Source: Euleptes europaea (Eukaryota; Chordata; Lepidosauria; Squamata; Sphaerodactylidae). Taken from it: a stretch of 64,000 bases of DNA. The notes beneath the pieces are model-generated. The model was given only the letters and a program-made list of their open reading frames with translations. It did no database searches and had not been told where the DNA came from. The stretch is taken from NCBI RefSeq assembly GCF_029931775.1, contig NC_079312.1, forward strand, positions 11,849,821-11,913,820, read 5' to 3'. Shown here one piece after another: positions 45,849 through 55,658 of this stretch. The translations under genes and the position numbers were made by a program. How positions within the stretch are numbered: the first letter of the stretch is position 1; each line of letters begins with the position of its first letter.

Positions 45849-46354
45849 GTAACACTGAAGGACAGTGTCTCTCAGTGTCAAGGGTGTAGGAAGAGTAATA
45901 TATAGTCAGAAAGGGGTTGGGTTTGAGCTGAGTATTGTCCTGCAAAAGTATTGTCCTGTAAGTATCAAGATAATGTGCTAATGAGGGTATGGTATGTTAA
46001 TATGGAACCATTGTATCCTGAAGTGATCTGTTAATGTGTGTAATCCAAAACTAATCTGTATGGCTATTGTTGAATGTTGTCTTTGGAGGTTTTTCAGGGC
46101 CCTGAAAAACCTCCAGACAAAGACAACATTCAACAATAGCCATACAGATTAGTTTTGGATTACACACATTAACAGATCACTTCAGGATACAATGGTTCCA
46201 TATTAACATACCATACCCTCATTAGCACATTATCTTGATACTTACAGGACAATACTTTTGCAGGACAATACTCAGCTCAAACCCAACCCCTTTCTGACTA
46301 TATATTACTCTTCCTACACCCTTGACACTGAGAGACACTGTCCTTCAGTGTTAC

Positions 46355-46397
46355 TCCTCTGAAGATGCCGGCCACAGTTGCTGGCGAAACGTCAGGA
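46355..46397 (+). ncRNA. Hammerhead-ribozyme-like motif (family alpha, best copy)
   Basis: Stem I TCCT (46355-46358) with AGGA (46394-46397). Core CTGAAGA (46359-46365), extra T. Stem II GCCGGC with GCTGGC, six pairs including one G-T, loop CACAGTT. GAAA at 46386-46389, stem III A-T and C-G, predicted cleavage after GTC at 46393. All conserved core positions of the hammerhead (CUGANGA, GAAA, NUH) are present. Confidence 0.62.
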
Positions 46398-46679
46398 AAG
46401 AAAATTCCAAGACCACGGTTACACAGCCCGGATAACCTACAAGAACCAATGAACTCTGACCGTGAAAGCCTTCGACAATATTTTAAAGTCAATGCATTTA
46501 CCTGGGCTGAATAAAGACCTTGCATTCATGGCCCATTACCAATGCTGATTTCTCCACACCCATCTCTCCCCTGGACATCACAGACTCTTTTGCATATCAC
46601 ACCTAATCCAATCAAGCCTGCTATTCACATTTACATACTGTTCCTCTACTTAAAGACCGATGTGATTCACATTCTAGCT

Positions 46680-46719
46680 GTATCTGAAGAAGTGAGCTGT
46701 GGCTCACGAAAGCTCATAC
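46680..46719 (+). ncRNA. Hammerhead-ribozyme-like motif (family beta, best copy)
   Basis: Stem I GTAT (46680-46683) with ATAC (46716-46719). Core CTGAAGA (46684-46690), extra A. Stem II GTGAGC/GCTCAC, six perfect pairs, loop TGTG. GAAA at 46708-46711, stem III A-T and G-C, predicted cleavage after CTC at 46715. Paired bases differ from family alpha throughout, but the layout is the same. Confidence 0.65.
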
Positions 46720-48206
46720 CCTACCAGAAAATATTTTTGTTAGTCTTTAAGGTGCTACTGGACTCTTGCCCTTTTTGACTAATGCAAACAGACTAACACG
46801 GCTACCCACTGTGAATTGGCTATTTTAAGTTATTTTAAGTTTATCCAAGCTCTTATCTTTGTTTTGTTGTATTTTTGGCTCTATTTCCAAGTGTGAGATT
46901 GCAGACATTGAAGGTACCAGACAAGGTTGTCCACGTTCACCACTTCTATTTGATTTAGCAATGGAGGTCCTAGCAAATAACATAAGATCCGACTTATCGA
47001 TTCAAGGCTTAAGGTTTCGAGAAAAAGAATACAAAATTAAGAGTTATGCAGATGATGATGTATTAATCTGTCAGGATGAAATAAAATCGGTTACAGGAAT
47101 TAAGTTACACATTGAAAGGTTTCACAATATTTAGGATACAAGCTTAATAAGACAAAAACCAAAATTCTTACTTTTAATCTCACCACACAAGAAATTTCTC
47201 AACAGACATTATTAACTGTCAAATTTTCAAGAATCCAGTCAAATATCTTGGGATTTTCATCACCTCACAAAATGATACTCTTTTCCAGTCCAGTTATTCC
47301 ACAACATGGAATGATATTGCGAAAGACCTTGAACAATGGTCTAGACTAAATGTTTCCTGGCTGGGTAGAATTTCGACAATAAAAATGAATGTTCTTCCAA
47401 GAATGAATTTCCTCTTCCAGTTCCTTCCACTCCTTCTCAAGGAAACTACATTGAAAGCTTGGCAACAAAAGATTAACACATTTGTATGGAATGGAGAGAG
47501 ACCCAGAGAGAGATTCAAAGTTCTCCCAAGACAATAAGAAGAGAGGAGGACTTGTCTGAAGCTTTATTACCATGCTTCCTGACTGGTCTGGATATCAGAT
47601 TGGATTAAATATCCGAGGGATAGAAACCTGGTATTAGAAAAAGCAGACATTACAGTTGGCTTTCACAGAGTACTCTGGTCCCCAGAAATACACCAAACTT
47701 TATTTACATCATCATTGAGTCAACAAGATTGCAATGTGAAACCTGCTGTTTTAAAATCTGGAAAAGTTATTTTTAAAAAATGAGCAATCCATTGCCTTCT
47801 ACTCTTATGTCCCCACTTGAAGCCTATTATGATTTGTCTATCTGGAAATGTAATAAGTATTTGACCTACCAAGATCTCATCAATGAATCCGGAGAGATCA
47901 AGCACTATTCAAGCTTAAAAAAAAGAAAACAAGGACCTAAGTTGGTTAACATATCTACAATTAGGATCAAGACTCAAAGAAGATTGCTTTAAAACGGGTG
48001 CACTTAAGGCACAAACGGAATTTGAAACCATTATAGAGAATCATCAAGATCACTTGCTTGGCAGAATTTACAAGTTACATCTGAAATATGATACAGAAAC
48101 AGAACAGGTAAAGATCAACATGATCAAATGGATGCAAAAATTTGGAGAAATGATTCTAATCGAACAATGGGAATCACTTTGCACCAGATAATTAAAATGT
48201 ACAGTT

Positions 48207-48952
48207 AACCAAAACACTAAACATGAGTCAGCAGTGTGATGCTGTAGCTCAAAAGCCAAATGCAATCTTGGGCTGCATCAACAGAAGTGTGGTGTCCAGA
48301 TCACTTGAAATGATGGTATCACTTTGCTCTGCTCTGGTTAGACCTCACCTAGAGTATTGTGTTCAGTTTTGGGCACCACAATTTCAGAAAGATGTAGACA
48401 AGCTGGAATGTGTCCAGAGGAGAGCAACAGAGATGGTGAGGGGTCTGGAGACCAAGTCCTATGAGGAAAGGTTGAAGGAGCTGGGTATGTTTAGCCTGAA
48501 GAGGAGAAGCCTGAGAGGGGACATGATAACCGTCTTCAAGTACTTGAAGGGCTGTCATATAGAGGAGGGTGCCGAGTTGTTTTCTGTTGCCCCAGAAGGT
48601 TGGATCAGAACCAACGGGTTGAAATTAAACCAAAAGAGTTTCCACTTAGACATTAGGAAGAATTTTCTAACAGTTAGAGCAGTTCCTCAGTGAACAGGCT
48701 TCCTCAGGAGGTGGTAAGTGCTCCTTCCCTGGAGGTTTTTAAGCAGACCATTTAGATGGCCATTTGTCAGCAATGCTGATTCTATGACCTTCAGCAGTTC
48801 ATGAGAGGAAGGGCATCTTGGCTATCTTCTGGGCATGGAGTAGGGGTCACTGGGTGTGTGTGGGGGAGGTAGTTGTGAAATTCCTACATTGTGCAGGGGG
48901 TTGGACTAGATGACCCTGGTGACCCTTCCAACGCTTTGATTCCATGATTCTA
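48207..48952 (+). mobile_element. CR1 LINE 3' part inserted in L1
   Basis: The plus frame reads NAILGCINRSVVSRSLEMMV, PHLEYCVQFWAPQFQKDVDK and LKELGMFSLKRRSLRGDMIT. The end is 'ttccatgattct'. It interrupts the L1 ORF2 C-terminal half. Confidence 0.9.
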
Positions 48953-49959
48953 TATGCAAAAATTGGTACAAGATGTTTTACAGATGGCATCTCACTCCAG
49001 AATCACTATAAAAGATGCAAGGTACTTGTTGGAAGTGTAACACACAAGATGGGTCTTTCTTTCATGTTTCGTGGACTTGTCCAAAAGTACAGATATACTG
49101 GAGGAACATTCACAATGAGTTTCAAAAACTGTTCTGTTTAAAATTCACCTTAGACCCCCAAGAGCATGCTACTTGGTGTTACTCCACCAGAATTGCCTGT
49201 GCAATCAAGAGAACTGTTTAAATATGCCACAACAGCTGCTAGAATTGTTCTAGCTAGAAAATGAAAGTCGATATCACTTCCAGGTGTTGAACAATGGAAG
49301 GAAAAGCTGTCTGAATATGCAATCATGGCCAAAATGACCAATCTAGCAAACAATGATCAACACTATGGGTTGTTTTATGAAAACTGGGAACTCTTATTAT
49401 CAATATGTAAAGGATTAATCATAGAAGATGTTAGAAGGATAGAAGATATTAGAAGGATAGAATTGATACTAAATTTTGATATCTTTATTGATTATCTTTT
49501 TAAGCAGGGAAAGTTGTTTGGATATGGGTAAACTATGTACTGGGAAACACAAACACATGCATGTAACAAATTTTTATCTTTTTTTGGGTATTTTCTTTAT
49601 TTTTCAGCTTTCCCTTTCCCTGAACTTCTCTTTTCCCTTTATACTAAAAATAAATAAAATATTTATTTAAAAACAGGAAAGGAAAAATAAAAAGCAGTCT
49701 TTCTTAGAAGACTAACAGCACATTCATGAAGCCGCAGGCGCTGTGCTGCGGCAGGGAGAGGCGCAGCAATGGTGCAGCCAGGAGGCCTCCTAAGGAGCTT
49801 TGGCTGCGGTGTCTGTGGCCATGGAAAATAGAAAGAAGTTTGGAATTTACAATCTGGGAGAAAGGAAAAACTGTACATAGACATAATAGGTTGGACTTTA
49901 GTTTAAACTTATGCTGAGTAGAATCCCATGGTCAGAAATACATAAGGAGAAGGGAGTTC

Positions 49960-49962
49960 AAG

Positions 49963-50012
<50 letters not shown>

Positions 50013-50390
50013 TCCTCCAAAATGTCCTATCTTTGACAGCCTTTGATCTTGCAAATTGAGGGCTGTGACTTCCTTTATTGAGTCAGTCCATCTCTTGTTG
50101 GGTCTTCCTCTTTTCCTGCTGCCCTCCACTTTTCCTAGCATGACTGTCTTTTCCAGTGACTCTTGTCGTCTCATGACGTGACCAAAATACGACAGCCTCA
50201 GTTTAGTCCTTTTAGCTTCTAGGGTCAGTTCAGGCTTGATTTGATCTATAACGCACTGATTTGGTTTTTTTTGGCAGTCCAGGGTATCCGTAGCCCTCTC
50301 CTCCAACACCACGTTTCAAAGGAATCTATTTTCTTCCTATCAGCTTTCTTCACTGTCCAGCTTTCACCATTCCTATGAGAAGGGGAAATG
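49960..50390 (-). mobile_element. RTE-clade LINE (BovB-like) C-terminal fragment with (GT)n end
   Basis: The minus frame reads KLRLSYFGHVMRRQESLEKT, then MLGKVEGSRKRGRPNKRWTD, the C-terminal signature of RTE-type ORF2. Its 3' side reads 'gacattttggaggacc' then CA repeats (plus strand GT tract 49966-50010). The same phrase begins the tail at 11361. Confidence 0.75.
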
Positions 50391-50815
50391 GGTGGAGCCT
50401 AAATAGGCCAGGGTGCCTCCATAAACAGCTTTTTAAAGATTTGAGAAATAAAAAAGACTCATTTAGGAAGTGGAAGCAGGGCCTTATAACCAAAGAGGAA
50501 TATAATCAAATAACTAGTGCTTGTAGGGAGAGTGTTAGGAAAGCTAAAGCTCAGTATGAGCTTAGGCTAGCGAGGGATGCTAAACACAACAAAAAAGGGT
50601 TCTTTTCCTATGTACAGAATAAGAACAAGGACATGATAAGCCCACTGCAGGGACCAGAAAGTAAAATTGTAACAGGAGATAAAGAGAGGGCAGAACTGCT
50701 CAATTCCTATTTTTCCTCAGTCTTTTCTTGTGAGGGAAATAGTGCTCAACATGGCATGAACAGAACACATGATGAGGGAAGGGAGTTGCAGCCTAGGATT
50801 GGCATTGGGGTAGTG

Positions 50816-51034
50816 CCCTGACCTGGATGGCCCAGGCTAGCCTGATCTCGTCAGATCTCAGAAGCTAAGCAGGGTCAGCCCTGGTTAGTATTTGGCTGGG
50901 AGACCACCAAGGAACACCAGGGTTGCTGTGCAGAGGAAGGCACTGGCAAACCACCTCTGTTAGTCTCTTGCCATGAAAACCCCAAAAAGGGTCGTCATAA
51001 GTCGGCTGCGACTTGATGGCACTTCATACACACA
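50816..51034 (+). mobile_element. 5S-derived SINE, nearly intact
   Basis: 'gtgccctgacctggatggcc', then 'ctcgtcagatctcagaagct' and 'ttggctgggagaccaccaag'; tail 'ggctgcgacttgatggcact'. It is inserted in CR1. The 5S-type internal promoter boxes (A box, intermediate element, C box) are recognisable. Confidence 0.88.
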
Positions 51035-51369
51035 GTGCGCAAACACCTAGTTTCTTCAAATGAAACAAAGTCCTCAGGGCCAGCTGAACTGCATCCAATG
51101 GTCGTTAAAGAACTTGCAGATGTAATTTCGGAGCCTCTTCCCATTATTTCTGAGAATTCTTAGAGAACAGGTGAGGTGCCAGAAGGCTGAAGGCGGGCAA
51201 ATGCTGTCCCCATCTTCAAGAAGGGGAAAAAGGTAACTACCGACCCATCAGCTTGACTTCTATACCAGGGAAATCCACAGTGGGTAGCTGTGTTAGTCTG
51301 TCTGCAGTAGTAGAAAAGGGCCAGAGTCCAGTAGCACCTTAAAGACTAACAAAAATATTTTCTGGCAGG

Positions 51370-51409
51370 GTAGGAGCTTTCGTGAGCCACAGCTCACTTC
51401 TTCAGATAC
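51370..51409 (-). ncRNA. Hammerhead-ribozyme-like motif (family beta)
   Basis: Minus-strand copy in the left arm. Stem II and core match 46680-46719. Confidence 0.58.
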
Positions 51410-51644
51410 AGCTAGAATGTGAATCCATCGGTCTTTAAGTAGAGGAGAGTGAATTCAGACAAGCATCAGTATGTCAATGTTAGCAGTATGTCAATGTGAA
51501 TAGCAGGCGTGATGGGATTAGGTGCGGTATGCAGAATCCCATCACGCCTGCTATTCACATTGACATACTGTTAACATTTACATACTAATGCTTGTCTGAA
51601 TTCACTCTCCTCTACTTAAAGACCGATGGATTCCCATTCTAGCT

Positions 51645-51684
51645 GTATCTGAAGAAGTGAGCTGTGGCTCACGAAAGCTCACAC
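51645..51684 (+). ncRNA. Hammerhead-ribozyme-like motif (family beta)
   Basis: Plus-strand copy in the right arm. Stem I GTAT/ACAC has one mismatch; the rest is as at 46680-46719. Confidence 0.58.
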
Positions 51685-51849
51685 CCTGCCAGAAAATATT
51701 TTTGTTAGTCTTTAAGGTGCTACTGGTCTCTGGCCCTTTTCTTCTATACCAGGGAAAGTGTTCGAACCAATTATCAAGCCGTCCTTGAGCCTTTAGAAAG
51801 GATGGATCTGATCACTAAGAGCCAGCACGGGATTGTCACGAGCGCCACC

Positions 51850-52228
51850 CTGTGCAGAATTACTCCAGAGCAGCCCCCGCTGAGCTGCATAAGGCATCGC
51901 TGACGGCAGCCTGGCTGTGGGCCAGAGGCCGGCCGCCTGAGTCCCCCTGCTGTTGTGCTCCTCGAAGGAACAAGACGCCGGGAAGCATTTTTTATTATTA
52001 TTATTTTACTGCAGCGCTTAAATGGTTAAGTCGGCCGAGCGGTGTGCTAGGGGGGCGGGGCAAGGCGGGGACGTCACAGAAGGGAGGCTCGCGCGCTCGC
52101 TCTCTCGGGGGGGGGGGCGGGGCGGTTGGCTTCTGAACAGGGACGGAGACGGTTGGGACGGTTGGGCTTCACGTGCGCAACAGCAGGGGAAAGCCCTGCG
52201 GCCGGATCCACGCCAGGTTTACTTACAA
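51850..52228 (+). promoter_or_regulatory. Noncoding first exon and promoter region of gene B
   Basis: CpG-rich (for example 'ggctcgcgcgctcgctctct') and homologous to 24908-25220. The exon ends 'gccaggtttacttacaa' then GTAAGT at about 52229. The start of transcription is not determined. It follows directly on the truncated CR1. Confidence 0.6.
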
Positions 52229-52261
52229 GTAAGTCATCGAGGCATTAACTATTTGACCTTG

Positions 52262-52352
52262 TCAGCCGTACTATCTCAGGTTCATGCTCCTGCTCATCTT
52301 CCAATGTGATTTATGCCATCACATGCCAGCAGTGCCCTTCCACAATCTATAA
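52262..52352 (+). mobile_element. Short Penelope-like (beta) fragment
   Basis: Matches the GIY-YIG frame at 45445-45545: VIYAITCQQCPSTIY is still readable. It joins directly to an antisense L1 fragment. Confidence 0.7.
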
Positions 52353-52660
52353 AACATTTTGTATTGATGTTCTCTTATTTCATTAGTAATGGTAAATTTG
52401 TATTCCTTCTTCCATAAATTTTCCCATACATCCAAATCTATATTATACCCTAAGTCTCTCATCCACTTTACCATCACTGGCTTAATCCTTTCCTGCTCTA
52501 AATTCATTTCTATCAATAGTTTATAAACCTTTCCTATCATTCCTTTATTCCCCTGATTTAATATAATTTCAAATTTAGATTTCCGTTGGTTAAACCCCAA
52601 CGTTTTATCTTTATTAAAAATATCCCTCAGTTTATATTCCATAAACCAATCTTTAATTCC
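52352..52660 (-). mobile_element. L1 LINE fragment
   Basis: The minus frame reads EYKLRDIFNKDKTLGFNQRK, VKWMRDLGYNIDLDVWENLW and HQYKMFYRLWK, an L1 ORF2 C-terminal region. Confidence 0.75.
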
Positions 52661-52669
52661 AAGTTCTCA

Positions 52670-52804
52670 GTGGGGTGTGATGCCATAGAGCCCCCCCTGC
52701 CGCCGCCCCCCCAAAGCGGACATTTCTCCCCAGGGGAACTGATTTCTGTCTTCTGAAGATCGTTTATAATTCAGTGCGATCTCCAGGCCCCATCTGAAGG
52801 ATGG
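52670..52804. mobile_element. MITE-like repeat, split by family delta
   Basis: 'ctcagtggggtgtgatgcca' and 'gcgatctccaggcccc'. It resumes at about 53393 ('ccatctggaggatggcaact'). Confidence 0.6.
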
Positions 52805-53392
52805 GGGGAGAAATAGACACCACTGTACTAATATCGGAAGGATAAGGAACTCAGTACAGGAGCAAAGTGTATACAAAGTGCAAAAAACTTTATAAGCTAC
52901 CAAAATGACATAACCATACAGCTATACACACTATATACGCTACTAAGCTGAAACATACAAGCTAAGACAAACAACGTGACTGTACAAGGTGGAAAAAAGT
53001 GTCAAAATGACACAGCTAATGTTCATAGAGTCTCTCTCAATTGTAGGAGAAGTAGTATCCAAAGGATTTTCAATGAGGTTCCCAATGAGGAGACGATCGT
53101 TTCGAGTTCACAATGAACAGATCTTCATCAGTCCTTCCTAAAATTCATATAAAACGTATACTAAACAATTGTTTACATACAAAATTGTCAAAACAGTCCA
53201 ATAAAAAGTTATACTTACAACGTCCTCTTGTACATTCATTCATTCAAATATTCTCTCATAACGGGTAAGATTTCAAAAAATGCCAAATCATTATCATTTC
53301 CCACGAAGGGTAAGAGACATCACTTCCCACATGGGGTCAGGATTATAGTGTCACACTTTGTATACACTTTGCTCCTGTACTGAGTTCCTTAA
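52805..53392 (-). mobile_element. Penelope-type terminal element (family delta)
   Basis: Contains a perfect 38-bp inverted pair (52843-52880 and 53354-53391, 'taaggaactcagtacagg...'). The 15-bp target duplication 'ccatctgaaggatgg' has one mismatch on the right (52790-52804 and 53393-53407). There is no protein frame. It carries a canonical hammerhead-like core, which is why I group it with the Penelope-like units; that grouping is inference. Confidence 0.65.
53088..53135 (-). ncRNA. Hammerhead-ribozyme-like motif (family delta)
   Basis: Minus strand: stem I AGGA/TCCT, core CTGATGA (exact consensus), extra A, stem II with outer GA/TC and inner GTTCA/TGAAC around a bulge, GAAA, stem III ACG/CGT with a 2-base loop, GTC at the cleavage position. 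Sequence is unrelated to alpha and beta outside the core. Confidence 0.65.
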
Positions 53393-53418
53393 CCATCTGG
53401 AGGATGGCAACTCTATTA

Positions 53419-53515
53419 GGCATTGGATTGGCTCCACCGAGTGAGTGGGGTGGGGATAATCAGTGTATTTAAGTACAATGAAAGTGGTGTTCTGTTGCTT
53501 GCCGTTTTAATTCTA
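53419..53515 (+). repeat. Copy of the 24.8/25.6 kb repeat arm in gene B
   Basis: 'gggataatcagtgtatttaa' and 'gccgttttaattcta'. Only one arm is seen near gene B. Confidence 0.6.
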
Positions 53516-53527
53516 CCCCTGAAAAAA

Positions 53528-53605
53528 AGAAAGATGCCAGGGATTGAACCTGGGACCTTCTGCATGCCAAGCAGATGCGCTACCACTGAGCCATAACCCC
53601 TCCCC
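53528..53605 (-). mobile_element. tRNA-derived SINE head
   Basis: The antisense of 'gtggctcagtggtagcgcat' and of 'cccaggttcaatccctggca'. A and B boxes are clear. Confidence 0.75.
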
Positions 53606-53775
53606 ATCACCTTATATCTTGCTCACATTGAATCTCATTTGCCATTTTAATACCCATTCCTCCAGTTTGGAGAGATCCTTTTGGAGCTCTTAACAGTTTG
53701 TTTTTGTTTTAACCACCCTAAAAAAAGAATTTGGTGTTATCTACAAATTTGGCCACTTCACTGTTCACCCCCAGC
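53605..53775 (-). mobile_element. CR1 LINE fragment
   Basis: 'cttgctcacattgaatctca' to 'ttggccacttcactgttc' matches 27080-27235. Confidence 0.75.
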
Positions 53776-54380
53776 TCCAGTTTCCATAGCAGTAGAATGC
53801 AGTAAAATAACCAAGCTGACCTGTTTACTGGAGTCTCAACACAGTCCCAGTTGCTCTGAATACAAAAAGTTGGCATAGGGTTGGACAAGTGTCCTCTTGC
53901 AGCGAGGAGGGTTGAGGGGAAAAGATAAAGGGAGAAGGGAGTCTTCTCTCTGGCTACCCTTATGAGAAAAGCTGACCGTAATCCCCTGACCAGATCAACC
54001 AATTGTTGGGGCAGTGTCAATGGAGCCTTCCACAGTGGGAGCAATCTTTCCCCTCTACAACAAGACTTTTTTTCTACTGAGGGGACACACACAGCCACCT
54101 AAGATTTTTGGGATCTAGGTTAGTTTTGAATTATAAACTATCCCTGCAGTTTCCATGTGTTCTACAGGTAGTGAGAGTGTAGGCTTTGGGTTTTGCTGCT
54201 GTGAGTTTTGTGGTGCATAGGAGATTATTGAGATCACTGAAGCTGGATTAATATATAAACAATTTTATTTATTTACAAGTTGGCTTTATAGGAACAAACC
54301 AGTAGCACAGGTCTCCAGGTAGAAAAAGTAGAAACCTGGCTGTGGCAGAAAATGTAAACTGGTTATGACTTTAGAGAGTA
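53775..54380. other. Gene B intron 1, no clear feature
   Basis: No exon or repeat identified. It precedes the block shared with gene A. Confidence 0.4.
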
Positions 54381-55360
54381 GTTGGATTTTTCTACAATGC
54401 TTTCAGACACAAACATGCTTTTATTGACTAGCCACTAGGATGGATCCTCTGGCACACAGGATTTCACCCACCCCAGCCTGCCCTTTCCCCAGAGTCAGGC
54501 TAAATTGTACAAGGTCTGCTCATCCCCAGAGACAGGCCTAACCACTCTCGTCTCTCCCAGAGATAGAGCTCAACCGCTCTGCCCCACTACCAGGCAGATC
54601 CATGCTTCACTCTGCTGTCTCCCTGAGGAGAACTCAACTCCCTCTTCTCCTGTGTTCCTTCCAACCTCTCATCCCCCTTCTCGAAGGTATGTGGATGCTG
54701 GAGCAGCACTTCTATGGGCTCATCTGCGTGGCTGATTTTCTCTTCAGGGGCAGGGCAGCCTCCTGTCCGTCACACTCTCCCATACCAGATTCACAGCTGA
54801 AACACATGAGTTAATTAACTAGCCTTTGAACTGAACTCGTCCTTGAAGAGTAGTTGCTATATGGGAGAGGTGAGCTGACACCGGCAAAGAACCAGAGAAC
54901 CAAAGAATTCCTTCAGATGGTCTCTCTCTTGACACCCCCCCCCCACACGCACACACACAACTGTTCACTGGTGAAAGTCTTCAATGGCAAGTAGGAGGTG
55001 TGGGTTCTGGTTCCGCGCTAAGAATGCAAAGCTTCTTTGGGAAGCCAGGAGGCCCAGTCAGGAGTGCCAAACGTAATTACTTGGGATGAGCCATTCATGC
55101 TGATTGGCTGGCCTGCATCCCAAGCATTTGGGCCAGGCCCCCCCCCCCCATCTGCAGCTTCCCTGGGGGTCTGTTTCTTTCACCTGCCCAGCAGCTTTTG
55201 TGCCTTGCTCAAAGAGGCTTGACACACCTCTGCCTGTTCCCCTGTGCTGGTGCTTGGACAGAGCTATTGCTTGATGCTTCAGGCCTATTGAGGAGATGCC
55301 TGCAATAGTGAATATCAGTAATTTTGTCCTGGGCTCAGTTTACCTTGGGACGAAGCAATG
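54380..55360. repeat. Gene B intron block duplicated from 27430-28450
   Basis: Collinear with the gene A intron over about 1 kb with small indels, for example a C-run at 54935-54945 in B only. Confidence 0.75.
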
Positions 55361-55658
55361 GGACAGACTGCTGATCCCACTCATTGGAGGCCAAACTTGT
55401 GACATCCTCAACTCATTTTAAATGAGCTAAGTAGGGATGATTCAATTTCCTAAAGGACCAAACAAGCATCTCCATAAACACTTGATACATAATATAGCAC
55501 AATGACATTAATCCTGATCCGCAAAGTACAAGAAGGACTGTCAATTCTGATGAAGCAGGGCAATCCTGGGTGTGTCTTAACCAGGGTCTGTGATGTAGCT
55601 GTGTTCCCATTTGGTTTCTTTCTTCCATTTTGATATATTTTCCTCTCCCTCTTCATAG

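Larger units (their letters stand above)
45758..46482. mobile_element. Penelope-like unit palindrome nested in family beta (family alpha)
   Basis: A 725-bp insert of two inverted alpha units meeting near 46098 at 'cagggccctg'. It is flanked by the 12-bp duplication 'taaagtcaatgc' (45746-45757 and 46483-46494). It is the longest alpha copy here and shows about 130 bp of extra sequence at the centre. Confidence 0.88.
44263..46816. mobile_element. Penelope-like element, palindromic pair with GIY-YIG frames (family beta)
   Basis: Two inverted copies meet at about 45150. Each carries the same frame (44490-45059 minus; 45133-45752 plus): NDNRTPLVVTYSSQLKPVQR, a cysteine cluster (CNKPRCQLCPH), then a GIY-YIG endonuclease domain (VIYAITCQQCPSTIYIGQTG, QSLRQRLNGHKSDIRNH, EHFNLPGHSVADLRVAVLL). 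This is the C-terminal part of an endonuclease-bearing Penelope-like protein; the reverse transcriptase is missing. The duplication 'tggctatttta' flanks it (44252-44262 and 46817-46827). The two arms are nearly identical, so the palindrome is young. A second palindrome (45758-46482) splits the right arm. Confidence 0.88.
44146..46910. mobile_element. Compound insertion in the L1 reverse transcriptase
   Basis: Flanked by the 15-bp duplication 'aaggtaccagacaag' (44131-44145 and 46911-46925). The outermost layer is about 210 bp of unrecognised sequence (44146-44262 plus 46817-46910), itself split by the Penelope palindrome. Confidence 0.8.
39690..49680 (+). mobile_element. Near-full-length, decayed L1 LINE with nested insertions
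   Basis: Removing the insertions (43207-43403, 44146-46910, 48207-48952) leaves about 6.3 kb, the normal L1 length. The 5' UTR is about 39690-40960. ORF1-like protein is at about 41298-41988 (LEVHHLKLAQRSRSHLD, NLKLCKFLEPFGKADLEGDL, PRDILIKFVHKRI). ORF2 starts near 42019 (METINI, then SININGLNSP) with endonuclease motifs (QFTLVNIYS, EIVLLGDFNSVLNPNLDKS), reverse transcriptase (DKAPGPDGITPKFYK, YRPISLLNVDYKI, DQAGFIPKRHMRDN, then YADDDVLICQDE) and the C-terminal cysteine motif (CWKCNTQDGSFFHVSWTCPK). The tail is A-rich near 49650-49680. Many stops and frameshifts; not active. Confidence 0.88.
51274..51740. mobile_element. Penelope-like tail palindrome inserted in CR1 (family beta)
   Basis: A minus-strand copy (about 51285-51536) faces a plus-strand copy (about 51537-51740). 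The 17-bp duplication 'cttctataccagggaaa' flanks it (51257-51273 and 51741-51757). The outer left end reads 'tccacagtgggtagctgtgt', the antisense of the Penelope terminus. Confidence 0.9.
50395..51845 (+). mobile_element. CR1 LINE, central part, with two insertions
   Basis: The plus frame reads LFKDLRNKKDSFRKWKQGLI, RLARDAKHNKKGFFSYVQNK and AELLNSYFSSVF. After the 5S SINE it resumes with 'gtttcttcaaatgaaacaaa', and after the Penelope palindrome with 'gtgttcgaaccaattatcaa' (reverse transcriptase region). Confidence 0.85.

Noticed and set aside
50866-50930. Match to 5S rRNA (also at 12350, 16870, 20950 and 21690)
   Set aside because: Only the promoter-containing part of 5S is present and it is fused to the Sauria SINE body and tail, so these are SINEs and not 5S rRNA genes.
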